A stretch of DNA of 64,000 nt from Sorex araneus (taxonomy: Eukaryota > Chordata > Mammalia > Eulipotyphla > Soricidae): contig NC_073305.1 in NCBI RefSeq assembly GCF_027595985.1, positions 112,774,759 to 112,838,758 on the forward strand, written 5' to 3'. The first letter of the stretch is position 1; the number at the start of each line of letters is the position of its first letter. The translations under genes and the position numbers were made by a program. Below, in pieces: positions 43,962 to 54,260 of this stretch. The notes below the pieces were generated by a model that saw only the letters and a program-made list of their open reading frames with translations, had not been told where the DNA came from and did no database searches.

Positions 43962-44195
43962 ATTTTAGCAGTGTTGTCCTGTTGTTCATCGATTTGCTCG
44001 ATCGGGCACCAGTAACATCTCCATTGTGAGACTTGTTGTTACTGTTTTTTGCATATTGAATACACCATAGTTAGCTTGCCAGGCTCTGCCGTGTGGGTGG
44101 GATACTCTTGGTACCTTGTAGGGCTCTCCGAGAGGGACGGAGGAATCGAACCCGGGTCAGGCGCATGAAAGACAAACGCCCTACTCCCTGTGCTA
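43962..44195 (-). mobile_element. Type-B SINE, full
   Basis: Flanked by a perfect 13-base TCCACTTGGTAGC (43949-43961, 44196-44208). No A tail. Confidence 0.95.
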
Positions 44196-44240
44196 TCCAC
44201 TTGGTAGCCCAACAAATTAAAATATTAAAAATTTAAAAGT

Positions 44241-44415
44241 AGGGCCTGAGTGATAGTACAATGCGTAGGGCGTTTGCCTTGCATGCAACCGACATGGGTT
44301 CTATCCCCAGCATCCCATATGGTCCCCTGAGCACCACTAGGAGTGATTCCTCAGTGCAGAGCCAGGAGTAACCCCTGAACATCGCCAGGTGTGACCCAAA
44401 AAGCAAATAAAAAAT
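44241..44415 (+). mobile_element. Type-A SINE, full
   Basis: GGGCCTGAGTGATAGTACAA through GTGTGACCCAAAAAGC. First of a head-to-tail pair. Confidence 0.9.
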
Positions 44416-44424
44416 TTTAAAAAA

Positions 44425-44610
44425 GGGGCTGGGGTGATAGCACAGCGGGTAGGGCGTTTGTCTTGCGCGCGGCCAACCCGGGTTCAATTCCCAGTATCCC
44501 ATATGGTCCCCCGAGCACAGCCAGGAATGATTCCTGAGTGCAGAGCCAGGAGTCAGCCCTGAGCATTGCCGGGTGTGACCCAAAAAGCAAAAAAATAAAA
44601 TAAAATAAAA
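44425..44610 (+). mobile_element. Type-A SINE, full
   Basis: GGGGCTGGGGTGATAGCACA through GTGTGACCCAAAAAGC, then (AAAAT)n. Second of the pair. Confidence 0.92.
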
Positions 44611-44764
44611 ATTAAAAATAAAAATTTAAAAAAAAACTTAAAAGTAAATTTGAATAAATATTTAATAATACATCACTGAAAATTAGCTGGCTAAAGAGAA
44701 TACTAGGTGTTCTCATTATAATTCCCAGCTAGATACCTGAACACCAGGTAACTTTGGACTTAAA

Positions 44765-44925
44765 AGACTACAGGGGTTAAGATGGAAGCATTTAAGCTTG
44801 CACTCAGCCACCCATGTTTGATCCCTGGCACAACTTATGATTCCCCAAACCTCACCAGGAGTGATCCCTGATCACACAGCCAGGAGTAAGTCCTGAGCAC
44901 AGCCTGGTAAGTGTGGAAAAAAATA
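44765..44925 (+). mobile_element. Decayed SINE
   Basis: CATGTTTGATCCCTGGCACA and CCAGGAGTAAGTCCTGAGCA. Confidence 0.7.
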
Positions 44926-45327
44926 AAGTCTATCTGTATCATTTGTTCAAAGTGTTTCTAGCAGTGAGTCATAATCCAAAATTCTCTAGAATACTAATAA
45001 TACCATCTCGAAGGAAGTATCAAATACCAATACTAAATACTACGGAAGTAACAAAGTATAAAAATCTAAAAAAAATTTAATTCACATTCATCTTTGATTT
45101 CCTAAGATCACTCCAAGAAAAAAATCTAAGCAGTAAAATACTGTCACATAAATAGTGTGATATCTAAGATGACATTTAAGACCTAACAAAATACCTTTTC
45201 TAATTAAAAATTATTCATATCATAAGCTAACCTCAAGTTTTAGGGTACTCCTATTATGATTAAAAATAGCAATTCACATATGGCATAATATGCAGATACT
45301 GTTATGACATTTCTAATCTATTTATAC

Positions 45328-45484
45328 CTGCAGTCTGTTGCTTTAGGAGGCAAGATATAAGGAAAAAGTAGTTCAGTAAGTTTTCTTAAATAGTGTAATT
45401 CATCTCTTCGACTCCTCAAAGCCACATGAAGATCTGGACCATATTCTTCCAAAGCTGCTTGCTGTAAAAATGCTGTATTTTCTA
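45328..45484 (-). CDS. SNX14: SNX14 exon 8: PXA domain core
   Basis: Encodes residues 212-264, from [20 protein letters not shown] through [20 protein letters not shown] to TDC. The LLFPYILPP segment is the conserved PXA core. The exon starts with TA, completing a GTA valine codon. Donor CAG|GTATAA, acceptor TTATAG. Confidence 0.96.
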
Positions 45485-45489
45485 CTATA

Positions 45490-45975
45490 AATAGATTTTT
45501 AAAAAAATTAATATTAAAGAACAATATATATCTTCAGCCAATTCTCCTAATCTAGAAAAATCACTAAATAGTAATTCCTTTCCAGACCTTTTTTCTTTCC
45601 AATAAGTATTTCACTGGGAAATTATTTTAAAATAGAACAGAAAGTACTTTTGCTTGTTGATATGTCAGGTTTTTTTGGTGTTGGTTAATTGTGGATTTTT
45701 TGTTATGATAAATTAAGAGATGAAAGAGTGGTTTACTTCTCTTCCTTTGGTTGTAATTAGTATTGCTGTCCAGGAATCACAGCTTGTTATGGTATTCGTA
45801 CATTGGACTGTGGTTCTCACACACACTTTAGCTGCAGTGTTCAGCATAATTTTAATTGTGGTGTTCACAAAGTTATAAATATCTAAAGTTTAGAAGTTTT
45901 CTTACCTTTAAATAAATTGACAGTTTTTCCCATTGGAAACCAGATTTTATATTTATATTACTCCTTTAAAAATTA
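45490..45975. other. Intronic DNA, nothing recognised
   Basis: Sequence between exon 8 and the next SINE; no family identified. Confidence 0.4.
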
Positions 45976-45980
45976 AATCT

Positions 45981-46125
45981 AGGGGCTGGAGCGATAGGAC
46001 AGCGGATAAGGCATTTGCCTTGCATGCGGCCGACCCGGGTTCAATCCCCAGCACCCCATATGGTCCCCTGAGCACCGCCAGGAGTAACCCCTGTGCATCC
46101 CCAGGTGTGACACAAAAAAGAAAAA
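45981..46125 (+). mobile_element. Type-A SINE with internal deletion
   Basis: About 30 bases around ATTCCTGAGTGCAGAGCC are missing. Flanks share AAATTAAAT. Confidence 0.9.
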
Positions 46126-46142
46126 AAAATTAAATTTATATT

Positions 46143-46315
46143 GGGGGCTGGAGCGACAGCACAGCGGGTAAGGCGTTTGCCTTGCATGTAGCCAACCTGG
46201 GTTCGATTCCCAGCATCCCATATGGTCCCCTGAGCACCGCCAGGAGTAATTCCTAAGTGCAGAACCAGGAGTAACCGCTGTGCATTGCCAGGTGACCCAA
46301 AAAGCAAAAAAAAAA
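46143..46315 (+). mobile_element. Type-A SINE, full
   Basis: GGGGGCTGGAGCGACAGCAC through CAGGTGACCCAAAAAGC, head to tail with the previous copy. Confidence 0.93.
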
Positions 46316-46324
46316 AAAAAATGT

Positions 46325-46735
46325 AAATCTATAGAAGTAAAATTTTTTTACAGTGGGGGGAAGAAACCATTCACATAAAGCACCAAATGTATTATCTTGT
46401 TCATCCTCTACAAAACAAATATCTATCCTAAGTGTGTTTTCATGCTACAGCTACAAACACAGCTGGCTGTAGTACAGGGGCTGCACACACTGTTGTGGTG
46501 TCAAAAGTCCCTAACAGCAGAGTTCCCAAAATGTGGGCATTTCCATAAGTGGAGGACACCAAGGATCAAACTCATGGAAACATAGTTGCAAGTTTCTATA
46601 CACAAATGAGTTTGAGAAGTGCTGAGTTAATATATAAGCAATTTCTTTGCCACAGAACTACTCATGAATTTTTGACATGTCAGTGCTTATTGGTAAAGTA
46701 CTGGGAGAATATAATACACAGTAAACACAGGAGAT
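46325..46735. other. Intronic DNA, possible old DNA-element remnant
   Basis: CAGAGTTCCCAAAATGTGGG and GAGTTTGAGAAGTGCTGAG resemble ends of hAT-type elements, but the match is weak. Confidence 0.25.
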
Positions 46736-46741
46736 GTCAAG

Positions 46742-46945
46742 CAGGGCCAGAGAGATAGCTCTGGTTGTGGTCGACCCAATCCCTTGCACCCTATATGGAC
46801 CCCAGAACTGCCAGTGATCGTAGAGTGAGTAGGGTGTTTGCCTTGCACACAAACAACCTGGGTTCAATCACCAACATCACATATGGTCCTCCAAGCCCAC
46901 AAAAAAGTAATCTGAGCAAAGATCCAGGAGCAAGGCATGAGAAAG
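46742..46945 (+). mobile_element. Two overlapping decayed SINE pieces
   Basis: A short first piece (GGGCCAGAGAGATAGCTCTG) is followed at 46805 by a second head (GATCGTAGAGTGAGTAGGGT) and a shortened body. Confidence 0.6.
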
Positions 46946-46982
46946 ACTGGCCTTACAAACAAAATAAAAAAGTATTCTCCAG

Positions 46983-47160
46983 GGGCTGGAGTGATAGCAA
47001 AACGGGTAGGGCGTTTGCCTTGCACGCGGCCGACCTGGGCTCGATTCCCAGCATCCCATATGGTCCCCTGAGCATGGCCAGGGGTAATTCCTGAGTACAG
47101 AGCCAAGAGTGACCCCTGAGCATCACTGGATGTGACCCAAAAAGCAAAAAAAAAAAAAAA
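46983..47160 (+). mobile_element. Type-A SINE, full
   Basis: Flanked by AAAAGTATTCTCCAG, ending at 46982 and spanning 47161-47175. Confidence 0.95.
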
Positions 47161-47324
47161 AAAAGTATTCTCCAGAACATCCTTAGGGCACTCCTCTGAC
47201 AAATGAGAATATATACAAATAGAGATTATTTATTTTGCAAAATCGGTATGAAGCACAGAAGCAGTTTTGTTTATAAGGAAAACATTTTAGCTTAACCTAA
47301 CATCAAATACCAAGTAAAGATTTC

Positions 47325-47700
47325 ACTCATTCAATCAGAAAACATTTACTGAACAAATGCTATGTAAAAATTATGACAATAAAAATGCCACGACACACAT
47401 GAGAAACAGTAAGCAGGTAATCCTACTAAGCTAAAATTTAATGTACAGATATAAACAGTATTAAAATTTTGGACAAGAACAGTATTAAAATTTTGGACAA
47501 GGGTTTAAACACATAGTTTAGACTCTAGAGAAGTCCTGAAATACTTCTTAGAAGAAGGGAGCTAATATAAGAATACAGATATTGTAAAATTAACATGTAG
47601 CAATACACAGAATAGACCAGAACAAGTTAAAACTGAAATTAAACAAAATAAAAGGGTAAGAGATGTGAAAGATATCTCAAAGGAAGTAATGAAGGTTACA
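47325..47700 (+). mobile_element. L2-like or other ancient repeat
   Basis: TCATTCAATCAGAAAACATTTACTG-like text recalls L2 3' ends. Weak. Confidence 0.3.
47454..47501 (+). repeat. Exact 24-base tandem duplication
   Basis: A unit starting AACAGTATTAAAATTTTGG occurs twice without mismatch. Confidence 0.95.
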
Positions 47701-47994
47701 GACTATCACTCAGGAAGAAAAATGAAAGCCATCAATAATATAAAAGTTTAACTATATTTTAATTTTAATGTATTCTTGAGTTTTCACAATCACTTGCAAG
47801 ACTAACAAACTACTGTGACCAGGAAAAAGATTTAGTGGTAGGCTGCCTGCCCTACAGCCCAGAGGCCTCAAGTTTGGCACCAACCCACAAGGTCTAAGAT
47901 CCCTCTCAGCTGGAGAAATTTTTTCCATGACCCCAGGTATATAAAACAGATACACAATTCAAACATTTATTGATAATGAGTAATACATTTTTGT

Positions 47995-48155
47995 CATTTG
48001 CTTGTCCATTGGGTTTTGTACATATGCAGTACTCAGAAATTACTCGCAGCTCTGCCTCAGTGGTGCTCAGGAAACCAGCTGGTGCAGGTAATGGAACCTG
48101 TGCCTCCCTCATACACAGCATGCACTTAGCTGGTTGAGCTACCTCTCCAGCCCAA
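47995..48155 (-). mobile_element. Decayed SINE
   Basis: CAGCTCTGCCTCAGTGGTGC through TGAGCTACCTCTCCAGCCC. Confidence 0.7.
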
Positions 48156-48247
48156 AGATTTAAGGCAAATTTTTCACAACTTCCATCCCACATATTCAGT
48201 TACATGAACCCATGTATGGTCATGACCACAATTAAAGCACCAAGGAT

Positions 48248-48382
48248 TAGGGCTAGGAAGATAGTACAGAGGTCAAGTGACTTGACTTGAAGCCAACCAC
48301 GTTCAATCCCCAGGACTGCATATGGCCCCCAACCACCTCCAGGAATGATACCTGAGCAACAGTGGTATGGCCCATAAAAACA
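48248..48382 (+). mobile_element. Decayed SINE
   Basis: AGGAAGATAGTACAGAGGTC and GTTCAATCCCCAGGACTGCA. Confidence 0.7.
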
Positions 48383-48593
48383 CCAAAATAAGAACCTAGG
48401 GCCTAGCTTCCAGTTGCACTGTCACTGGAATCCTTAGTGCCCCATCGACTCTGGCACATCAGAACCAAGTGTGCAACTCCTAGTCTTCATACCAAAAGTA
48501 AAGCGAAGGGTAAGAAGCAAATAAAAAATGAATATTAAAATTTTAAAATTTACACTAAAAGTGACTTTATCCTAAAAATGAAAACATTCTTAC

Positions 48594-48678
48594 CTTTCTG
48601 AGTGGCTTTAACTATCACTTCTATATGCTTCATTGCTGCTTTCAACAGTTTCTTGGTTATAATAGATGGAATATCCAC
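48594..48678 (-). CDS. SNX14: SNX14 exon 7: PXA domain
   Basis: Encodes residues 184-212, [20 protein letters not shown] and onward to KATQK. Human has arginine where this copy has threonine (ARQK versus ATQK, human from memory). Ends with one base of a split codon. Donor AAG|GTAAGA, acceptor TTTAG. Confidence 0.95.
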
Positions 48679-48783
48679 CTAAAAAAATCAACATCAAAAT
48701 AGAACTTTAAAAATTATTATATTGTTACAATGGCAGAACACTGCAAGTAAAATACCAAAACATAAAACCTAAAAAAACAGATG

Positions 48784-48957
48784 TGGGGTTGGAGTGATAG
48801 CACAGCGGGTAGGGCGTTTGCCTTGCACGCAGCCGACCTGGGTTCGATTCCCAGCAACCCATATGGTCCCCTGAGCACTGCCAGGAGTAATTCCTGAGTG
48901 CAGAGCCAGGAGTAACACCTGTGCATCGCCAGGTGTGATCCCCCTCAAAACAAAAAG
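48784..48957 (+). mobile_element. Type-A SINE, full
   Basis: Flanked by AAAAAACAGATG (48772-48783, 48958-48969). Starts about 105 bases from exon 7. Confidence 0.94.
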
Positions 48958-48969
48958 AAAAAACAGATG

Positions 48970-49140
48970 CATAGGCCAGAAAAGATCATAAAGGTTTAAG
49001 CTGCTTGCTCTGCAAACTGCCAATCCCAGTATGATCCCCTGCACTCCATATGGTCCCCCAAGCCCCACCAAGTGATCTGAGCAGAGTCAGGAGTAAGTCC
49101 TGAGCACAGCTAATTGTGGCCCCAAACATTGTCCCACCTC
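48970..49140 (+). mobile_element. Type-A SINE, decayed
   Basis: CTGCTTGCTCTGCAAACTGC and ACTCCATATGGTCCCCCAAG. Confidence 0.75.
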
Positions 49141-49174
49141 CAAATTAGATACGACTTTACAAAATTAGTTTAAG

Positions 49175-49345
49175 GACCAGGAAAGAGAGCTCAGAAGTCT
49201 TAACTAATGCTTACATGCAGGAGGCTGGGATTCAATCCCAAGCACTTCATGATTCCCGATCCCCTAGTACTAATGGGAGCAATCCACAAACATACAGCCA
49301 TGAGCACTGTTGGGCATGGCCGCAAAATGAACAAAATTATACACA
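49175..49345 (+). mobile_element. Decayed SINE
   Basis: GGAAAGAGAGCTCAGAAGTC and GGGATTCAATCCCAAGCACT. Confidence 0.65.
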
Positions 49346-49352
49346 CATACAC

Positions 49353-49539
49353 CTCCGTCCCTCTCGGAAAGCCCAGCAAGCTACTGAGAGTATCCTGCCC
49401 GCACGGCAGAGCCTGGCAAGCTACCCGTGGCGTATCTGATATGCCAAAAACAGTAACAAGTCTCACAATGGAGACATTACTGGTGCCCACTCAAGCAAAA
49501 TCAATGAACAATGGGACGACAGTGCTACAGTGCAGTGCT
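49353..49539 (+). mobile_element. Headless type-B SINE body
   Basis: Starts at CTCCGTCCCTCTCGGAAAGC, the same base as the copy at 17911. Ends in GCTACAGTGCAGTGCTA. Flanked by ACATACAC (49345-49352, 49540-49547). Confidence 0.88.
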
Positions 49540-49579
49540 ACATACACAAACACACACACACATATACAGAGTTATAGGG

Positions 49580-49755
49580 GTGGGGATCATTTGTTTGGCG
49601 GTCATAATCAGCAGTTTCAGGACCTACTCCTGGCTCTGAACTCAGGTATCACTCCTGGCCATGTCAGGGGAACATACGAGGTGCCAGGGATTGTACCAGG
49701 GTCAGCTGAATGCAAGACAAATACCCTACCCACTGTACTATCTCTCCTGCACCTA
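49580..49755 (-). mobile_element. Type-A SINE, moderately decayed
   Basis: CAGGACCTACTCCTGGCTCT through CTGTACTATCTCTCCTGC. Confidence 0.8.
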
Positions 49756-49776
49756 TATATAGATCTTATCTATATC

Positions 49777-49828
49777 CCCAAATCCCCACATTTCACATTA
49801 AAATATGTACCTTATGGATCTTTCGCAT
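49777..49828 (-). repeat. Ghost copy of the exon 6 / intron 6 junction
   Basis: Matches 51455-51506 at 49 of 52 bases. It includes the last 18 bases of exon 6, the GT donor and 34 intron bases, in the same orientation. No acceptor or rest of the exon is present, so it is not coding. Confidence 0.9.
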
Positions 49829-49831
49829 GTG

Positions 49832-49892
49832 TATATATATGTGTGGTTGTGTGTGTGTGTGTATATATATAAATATATATACACATATATAT
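49832..49892 (+). repeat. TG/TA microsatellite
   Basis: GTGTATATATATGTGTGG then (GT)n and (TA)n, directly beside the ghost exon piece. Confidence 0.9.
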
Positions 49893-50399
49893 AACTATAA
49901 AGTTTTAAAGCACTAAAGCACTGTATTCTTAAACCATACTAACAAGATAGTTTTCATAACCATCTTAAAAGACTGTACAGTGTAACAAGACATTTATTAC
50001 TGTTTTTTCTTTCCTAATTTGAAACAGAGTTGAAAAAATAACAAAAACAAAAAAGCTAACACAGTTAAATTTAACTTTCTTATCATGGAATTTTCTCATG
50101 CCTCTGATAAAGGCAAAATATGGTATGTAGAGTATTGTGGCAGACGACAGCCTTTGAGGTAGAGGCTTTTGGCAATTTATTTTAGGTTTCTGTTGTCTTT
50201 TGTTGATATGTACATGTAAGTCTTCAACCCATCCTCACTAACCTACATAATCACCACAATTTTCAACCTTTACACTGAAAACATATCTGTGGAGAATGAT
50301 GTAATCTAGTATTATCCCAAAATAGAATACCTTCAGGCATCTGAAAAACAGGATTTATCTTGTTTGGGCTGTTTTTCAGTTAGTTCTGCTTTTCTTTCC

Positions 50400-50588
50400 G
50401 CCCCCCCCTCCCCCCCAGAGAGAGGGTGGTGTGAGCATACCCAGCAGTGCTCAGGGCTTACTCTTAGCTCTGTACTCAGGGATCACTCTTGCTGGGGCTG
50501 AGGGTACCACGTGCAGTACCAAAATCAACTTGGGTTGATCATATGTAAGACAAAAACCCTCCCCACTAAGTAGCTCTCTGGTTCCAAG
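50400..50588 (-). mobile_element. Type-A SINE, decayed
   Basis: A C-rich run (50401-50418) then CCCAGCAGTGCTCAGGGCTT through GTAGCTCTCTGGTTCC. Confidence 0.75.
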
Positions 50589-50751
50589 AAGATTCAACTT
50601 GTAAGCTAAATTAAAAGTTCATTTTCACATAATTTTAGCAAATACAAATTTATGGTCTCAAGGTAATGATAAGTTAGTGGCTATTAGTGGATATTTTTCT
50701 TTAATGTATTTTAAAAACCAACATAAAGAAATGTCAAGAATAAAGCTTCTT

Positions 50752-50919
50752 GGGGCTAGAGCGACAACACAATGGGTAGGGCGTTTGCCTTGCATGCAGC
50801 CCCAGGTTCGATTCCCAGCATCCCATATGGTTTCCTGAGCACCGCCAGGAGTGATTTCTGAGTGCAAAGCCAGGAGTAACTCTTGAGCATCGCTGGGTGT
50901 GACCCAAAAAGAAAAAAAA
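50752..50919 (+). mobile_element. Type-A SINE, full
   Basis: Flanked by AATAAAGCTTCTT and AATAAAGCTACTT (50739-50751, 50920-50932). First of three in tandem. Confidence 0.93.
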
Positions 50920-50932
50920 AATAAAGCTACTT

Positions 50933-51108
50933 GAGGCTGGAGTGATAGTACAATGGGTAGGGCATCTGCCTTGCATGCGGCTGAACTGAGTTTGATCCTC
51001 AGCATCTTATGTCCCCTGAGCACCGCCAGGAGTAATTCCTGAGTGCAGAGTCAGGAGTAACCCCTGAGCATCACTGGTGTGACACAAAAACAAAACAAAA
51101 CAAAAGAA
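50933..51108 (+). mobile_element. Type-A SINE, full
   Basis: GAGGCTGGAGTGATAGTACA, beginning directly at the end of the previous duplication; CATATGG is shortened to TTATG. Confidence 0.9.
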
Positions 51109-51117
51109 TAAACTATC

Positions 51118-51285
51118 AGGGTCAGAGACATAGTACAGGGGTAAGGTACTAGCCTTGCAAAAGCTATCAACCCAGTTCAATCTCCGGTAACATATGGTCC
51201 CCCAAGTAGGCCAGGAGTGACCCCTGTGTACAGAACTAAAGGTATGCCTTGAGCACAGCTGGGTGTGGCCAAAAAAAAAAAAAAG
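51118..51285 (+). mobile_element. Type-A SINE, decayed
   Basis: GGGTCAGAGACATAGTACAG through GCTGGGTGTGGCC. Third in the row. Confidence 0.85.
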
Positions 51286-51488
51286 AACATGGTACTATGA
51301 ATAAGATGACCCTCACTAATCTTTGCCCTTTAACTCCTGTAAAAATTAGAAAAGTTAAGCAACTTTCTAGAAATCAGTATGGTATAAACCCATTTATCTC
51401 TCAAAACAGTGACGCAAAGACAGACTTTCAAAAATATTTTTAGCAATGATAAAGCCCAAATCCCCACATTTCATATTAAAATATGTAC

Positions 51489-51576
51489 CTTATGGATCCT
51501 TCGTATTAAGACAGATGCAAAAAACCTTAATGTAATTCTCAGTTCATCAACAAAGGACTCATCATCTGTTACATCC
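51489..51576 (-). CDS. SNX14: SNX14 exon 6: PXA domain
   Basis: Encodes residues 154-183, [19 protein letters not shown] through VLIRRIHK, the second part of PXA. Acceptor TTTAAG, donor AAG|GTACAT, ends in phase 0. The last 18 bases of this exon plus 34 bases of the following intron are duplicated about 1.7 kb away at 49777-49828. Confidence 0.95.
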
Positions 51577-52015
51577 CTTAAATTGAGGAGAAAAGCAAAC
51601 ATTATAAGTTAAGGGAAATACACTTACTTTACTTCTAGAGACTAAGGAAAAGCAAAATCTAAACCTCCCTTGTATTGTTAACTTATTTTTAATATACAAA
51701 TAATACATCACATTATAAAAGATAAAAATGGAGATCCTGAACTAGTAGATGAACCCTTGTATGAAAAAGTGAACTGTGTCAACCAGACTTCCTACTATTA
51801 ACTCAAGACAAGATGCTATTACAGCAGCAATAGCTATACTAAAGAGAAAATACGTATTTTAACATTTATAAATAGATTTCCTCTCTGAAGAGTGATAAAA
51901 GTGAGCTGCAAGGGGGCAATAAACCAGGATTCATTTTATAAAATTTCTCACCATCAGCTTTCTCAAATGGCAAATGGCCATATTTAAGACAGAATTCAAA
52001 AATTCATGGGGCCAG

Positions 52016-52200
52016 GGGGCTGGAGAGATAGCACAGCGGGTAGGGCGTTTGCCTTGCACGCGGCCGACCCGGGTTCAAATCCCAGCATCCCATATGGTCC
52101 CCTGAGCACGGCCAGGGGTAATTCCTGAGTGCAGAGCCAGGAGTAACCCCTGTGCATCGCCAGGTGTGACCCAAAAAGCAAAAAAAAAAAAAAAAAAAAA
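52016..52200 (+). mobile_element. Type-A SINE, young subfamily, nested in older SINE
   Basis: Perfect 15-base flanks AATTCATGGGGCCAG (52001-52015, 52201-52215). The host SINE continues at 52216 (ACAGTACAGTGGGGAATG) to 52350. Confidence 0.97.
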
Positions 52201-52204
52201 AATT

Positions 52205-52350
52205 CATGGGGCCAGACAGTACAGTGGGGAATGTGCTTGCCTTTCATGTGGTCCATCCCAGTTCAATCCCCAGCATACCATTATCATCCCCTGAGCCTGC
52301 CAGGAGTGATTCCTAAAAGCAGAGTGAGGAATAACCTGTGCCCCCACCCA
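52205..52350 (+). mobile_element. Older SINE interrupted by the 52016 copy
   Basis: GGGGCCAGACAGTACAGTGG then GTTCAATCCCCAGCATACCA and a degraded end. Confidence 0.75.
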
Positions 52351-52371
52351 AAAAAATTCACATAGTTTTTT

Positions 52372-52557
52372 GTTTTTTTTTTTTTTTTTTTTGGCTTTTT
52401 GGGTCACACCTGGCGATGCACAGGGGTTACTCCTGGCTCTGCACTCAGGAATTACCCCTGGCCGTGCTCAGGGGACCATATGGGATGCTGGGATTTGAAC
52501 CCTGGTTGGCCGCGTGCAAGGCAAACGCCCTACCCGCTGTGCTATCTCTCCAGCCCC
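52372..52557 (-). mobile_element. Type-A SINE, young subfamily, inverted relative to 52016
   Basis: Flanks share AAATTCACA (52354-52362, 52558-52566). Carries the same GAGAGATAGC, TTCAAATCCC and GAGCACGGCC variants as the 52016 copy. Confidence 0.95.
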
Positions 52558-52724
52558 AAATTCACAGTTTTTAAAGAAAATATATATACATTTATCATTT
52601 TAAAAATTAAAAAATTCAAATATACTGAATCAATGCAGAATTATGGTAAGATTTCTTTCAGATTTAGTGTTTTCTAGAACCTGCAAGGCTTAGGATATTT
52701 TGGGGTATTCTGTTTGGGGAGAGA

Positions 52725-52895
52725 GTTGTTAGTTTAGGGGGAGCCACACCCAACAGTGCTCAGGGCTTACTCCTGGCTTGTGCTCAAAGATCACTCCTGG
52801 CATGAGCTTGGGGGACCATAAAGGGTGCCAGAGATTTAACCCAGGCTGGATGCGTGGAAAGCACTACACCCACTATACTGTTTCTCCAGCCCTGG
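52725..52895 (-). mobile_element. Type-A SINE, moderately decayed
   Basis: GAGCCACACCCAACAGTGCT through TATACTGTTTCTCCAGCCCT. Confidence 0.85.
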
Positions 52896-53010
52896 CTTAG
52901 GCCATTTGTATATCTATTGAAAATAAGCAAAAGCAAGTTACTTTGTAAAACTAATTTAATTTCCAGGAAAAATGCTATTGAAATTGTCTTTCAATTAGAT
53001 ATAGTAACGT

Positions 53011-53011
<1 letters not shown>

Positions 53012-53048
<37 letters not shown>

Positions 53049-53070
53049 ACACACATACACACATATACAT
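53012..53070 (+). repeat. (GT)n / (AC)n microsatellite
   Basis: About 17 GT units followed directly by TACACACACATACACACAT, so the tract can fold on itself. Confidence 0.95.
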
Positions 53071-53160
53071 AATGGCTGTTATGTGCACTATAGGAGTGAA
53101 GGGAAATTTCACGTTACCAAAAAAAGATGGAAGGGGAAGTGGGTAAGAATTTTGAAAGCT

Positions 53161-53329
53161 GGGGCTAGAGCAATAGCACAGGGGGTAGGGTGTTTGCCTT
53201 GCACGCGGCCGACCCAGGTTTGATTCTCAGCATCCCATATGGTCCCCTGAGCACTGCCAGAGTAATTCCTGAGTGCAAAGCCAGGAGTAACCCCTGTGCA
53301 TCGCCAGGTGTGACCCAAAAAGAAAAAAA
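53161..53329 (+). mobile_element. Type-A SINE, full
   Basis: Flanked by ATTTTGAAAGCT and AATTTGAAAGCT (53149-53160, 53330-53341). Confidence 0.94.
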
Positions 53330-53379
53330 AATTTGAAAGCTGTTTTCACTTTGCTATTACTAAACTTAACTGGTTGGTT

Positions 53380-53560
53380 GTCTATATCAGCACTACTCAA
53401 TCTCTTTTACACCTGCCATATATACTAGCCCAGTGGACTGGCAGTTACAATCAAGGTGGTAGATGAGTGGTTTTTAATCCTTTCTAAACCTGCAAACCAA
53501 AATCAGTCTGTGGACTGGTGGAGAAAGACCACTGGTCTATACAGTGGCTCTTAACTAAGG
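53380..53560. mobile_element. Possible hAT-type DNA element remnant
   Basis: AGTGGACTGGCAG and CAGTCTGTGGACTGGTGGAG resemble the accounting-type 'GTCTGTGGACCGG' ends of small hAT elements. Degenerate. Confidence 0.3.
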
Positions 53561-53755
53561 ACAATCTGAATACATTTTCTGTAAGAAGGGGAACTATTAG
53601 CTACTGAAAATCCTATAAAGTATAAAATAGCCCACTATATTAAATAATTACATGGCCTAAAATGTCAATGGTTCCAAAATTAACAGCCTCCTAATTGTTA
53701 ACAATCTATAACAAAATACATTATTGGTTCTTTGTACTTAAGAGAAAGGACATAC

Positions 53756-53799
53756 CTGTACCATGGATAGACAAAGTTTTCCAACACTAATTCAAGAAC
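53756..53799 (-). CDS. SNX14: SNX14 exon 5: start of PXA domain
   Basis: A 44-base exon coding VLELVLENFVYPWY, residues 140-153, the first helix of the PXA domain. The WY motif is typical of this domain. The final AG joins a G in exon 6 to make arginine. Acceptor ATGCAG, donor CAG|GTATGT. Confidence 0.94.
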
Positions 53800-54260
53800 C
53801 TGCATAAAAATTATTTTTAATAAAAATAAAATTATTCAAACAATTCTGGAAAAATAAAATATACCACTAAATATATTAGTCAAGAAAAAATTTATTACAC
53901 CAAATACTGACACTCAATACCATGTTTTGACATAACAAGCGTGTGGCTGTCCATCTTACACAGTCATTGTGATGAAGAGAATGTGTTTGGAAAATGATTT
54001 TTAAAAAAAACACCAAGAATGACATATTGCTCCTTGATATTTTAGCTGATATCAAGTATAGGATGATACACACATTTCTAAGTATTATCACAAGAATAAA
54101 AAAATTAAATAACTTTGTCCTGACTCTGAAGTTCTAATGGGGAAAAAAGTGCTATACAAAGAAAAATAGTAACAACCTAGTCCTTTGTATTTCTAACTTT
54201 CTCTGTAAGTCAATAGTCCCAAAATAAAAATGAAAGAAAAAGTAGATAAAAATTATTTTA

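Noticed and set aside
49207-49872. 221-codon open frame on the plus strand
   Set aside because: It runs through a decayed type-A SINE, a headless type-B SINE, another SINE, the ghost exon piece and a microsatellite. It has no family similarity and no codon-level sense.
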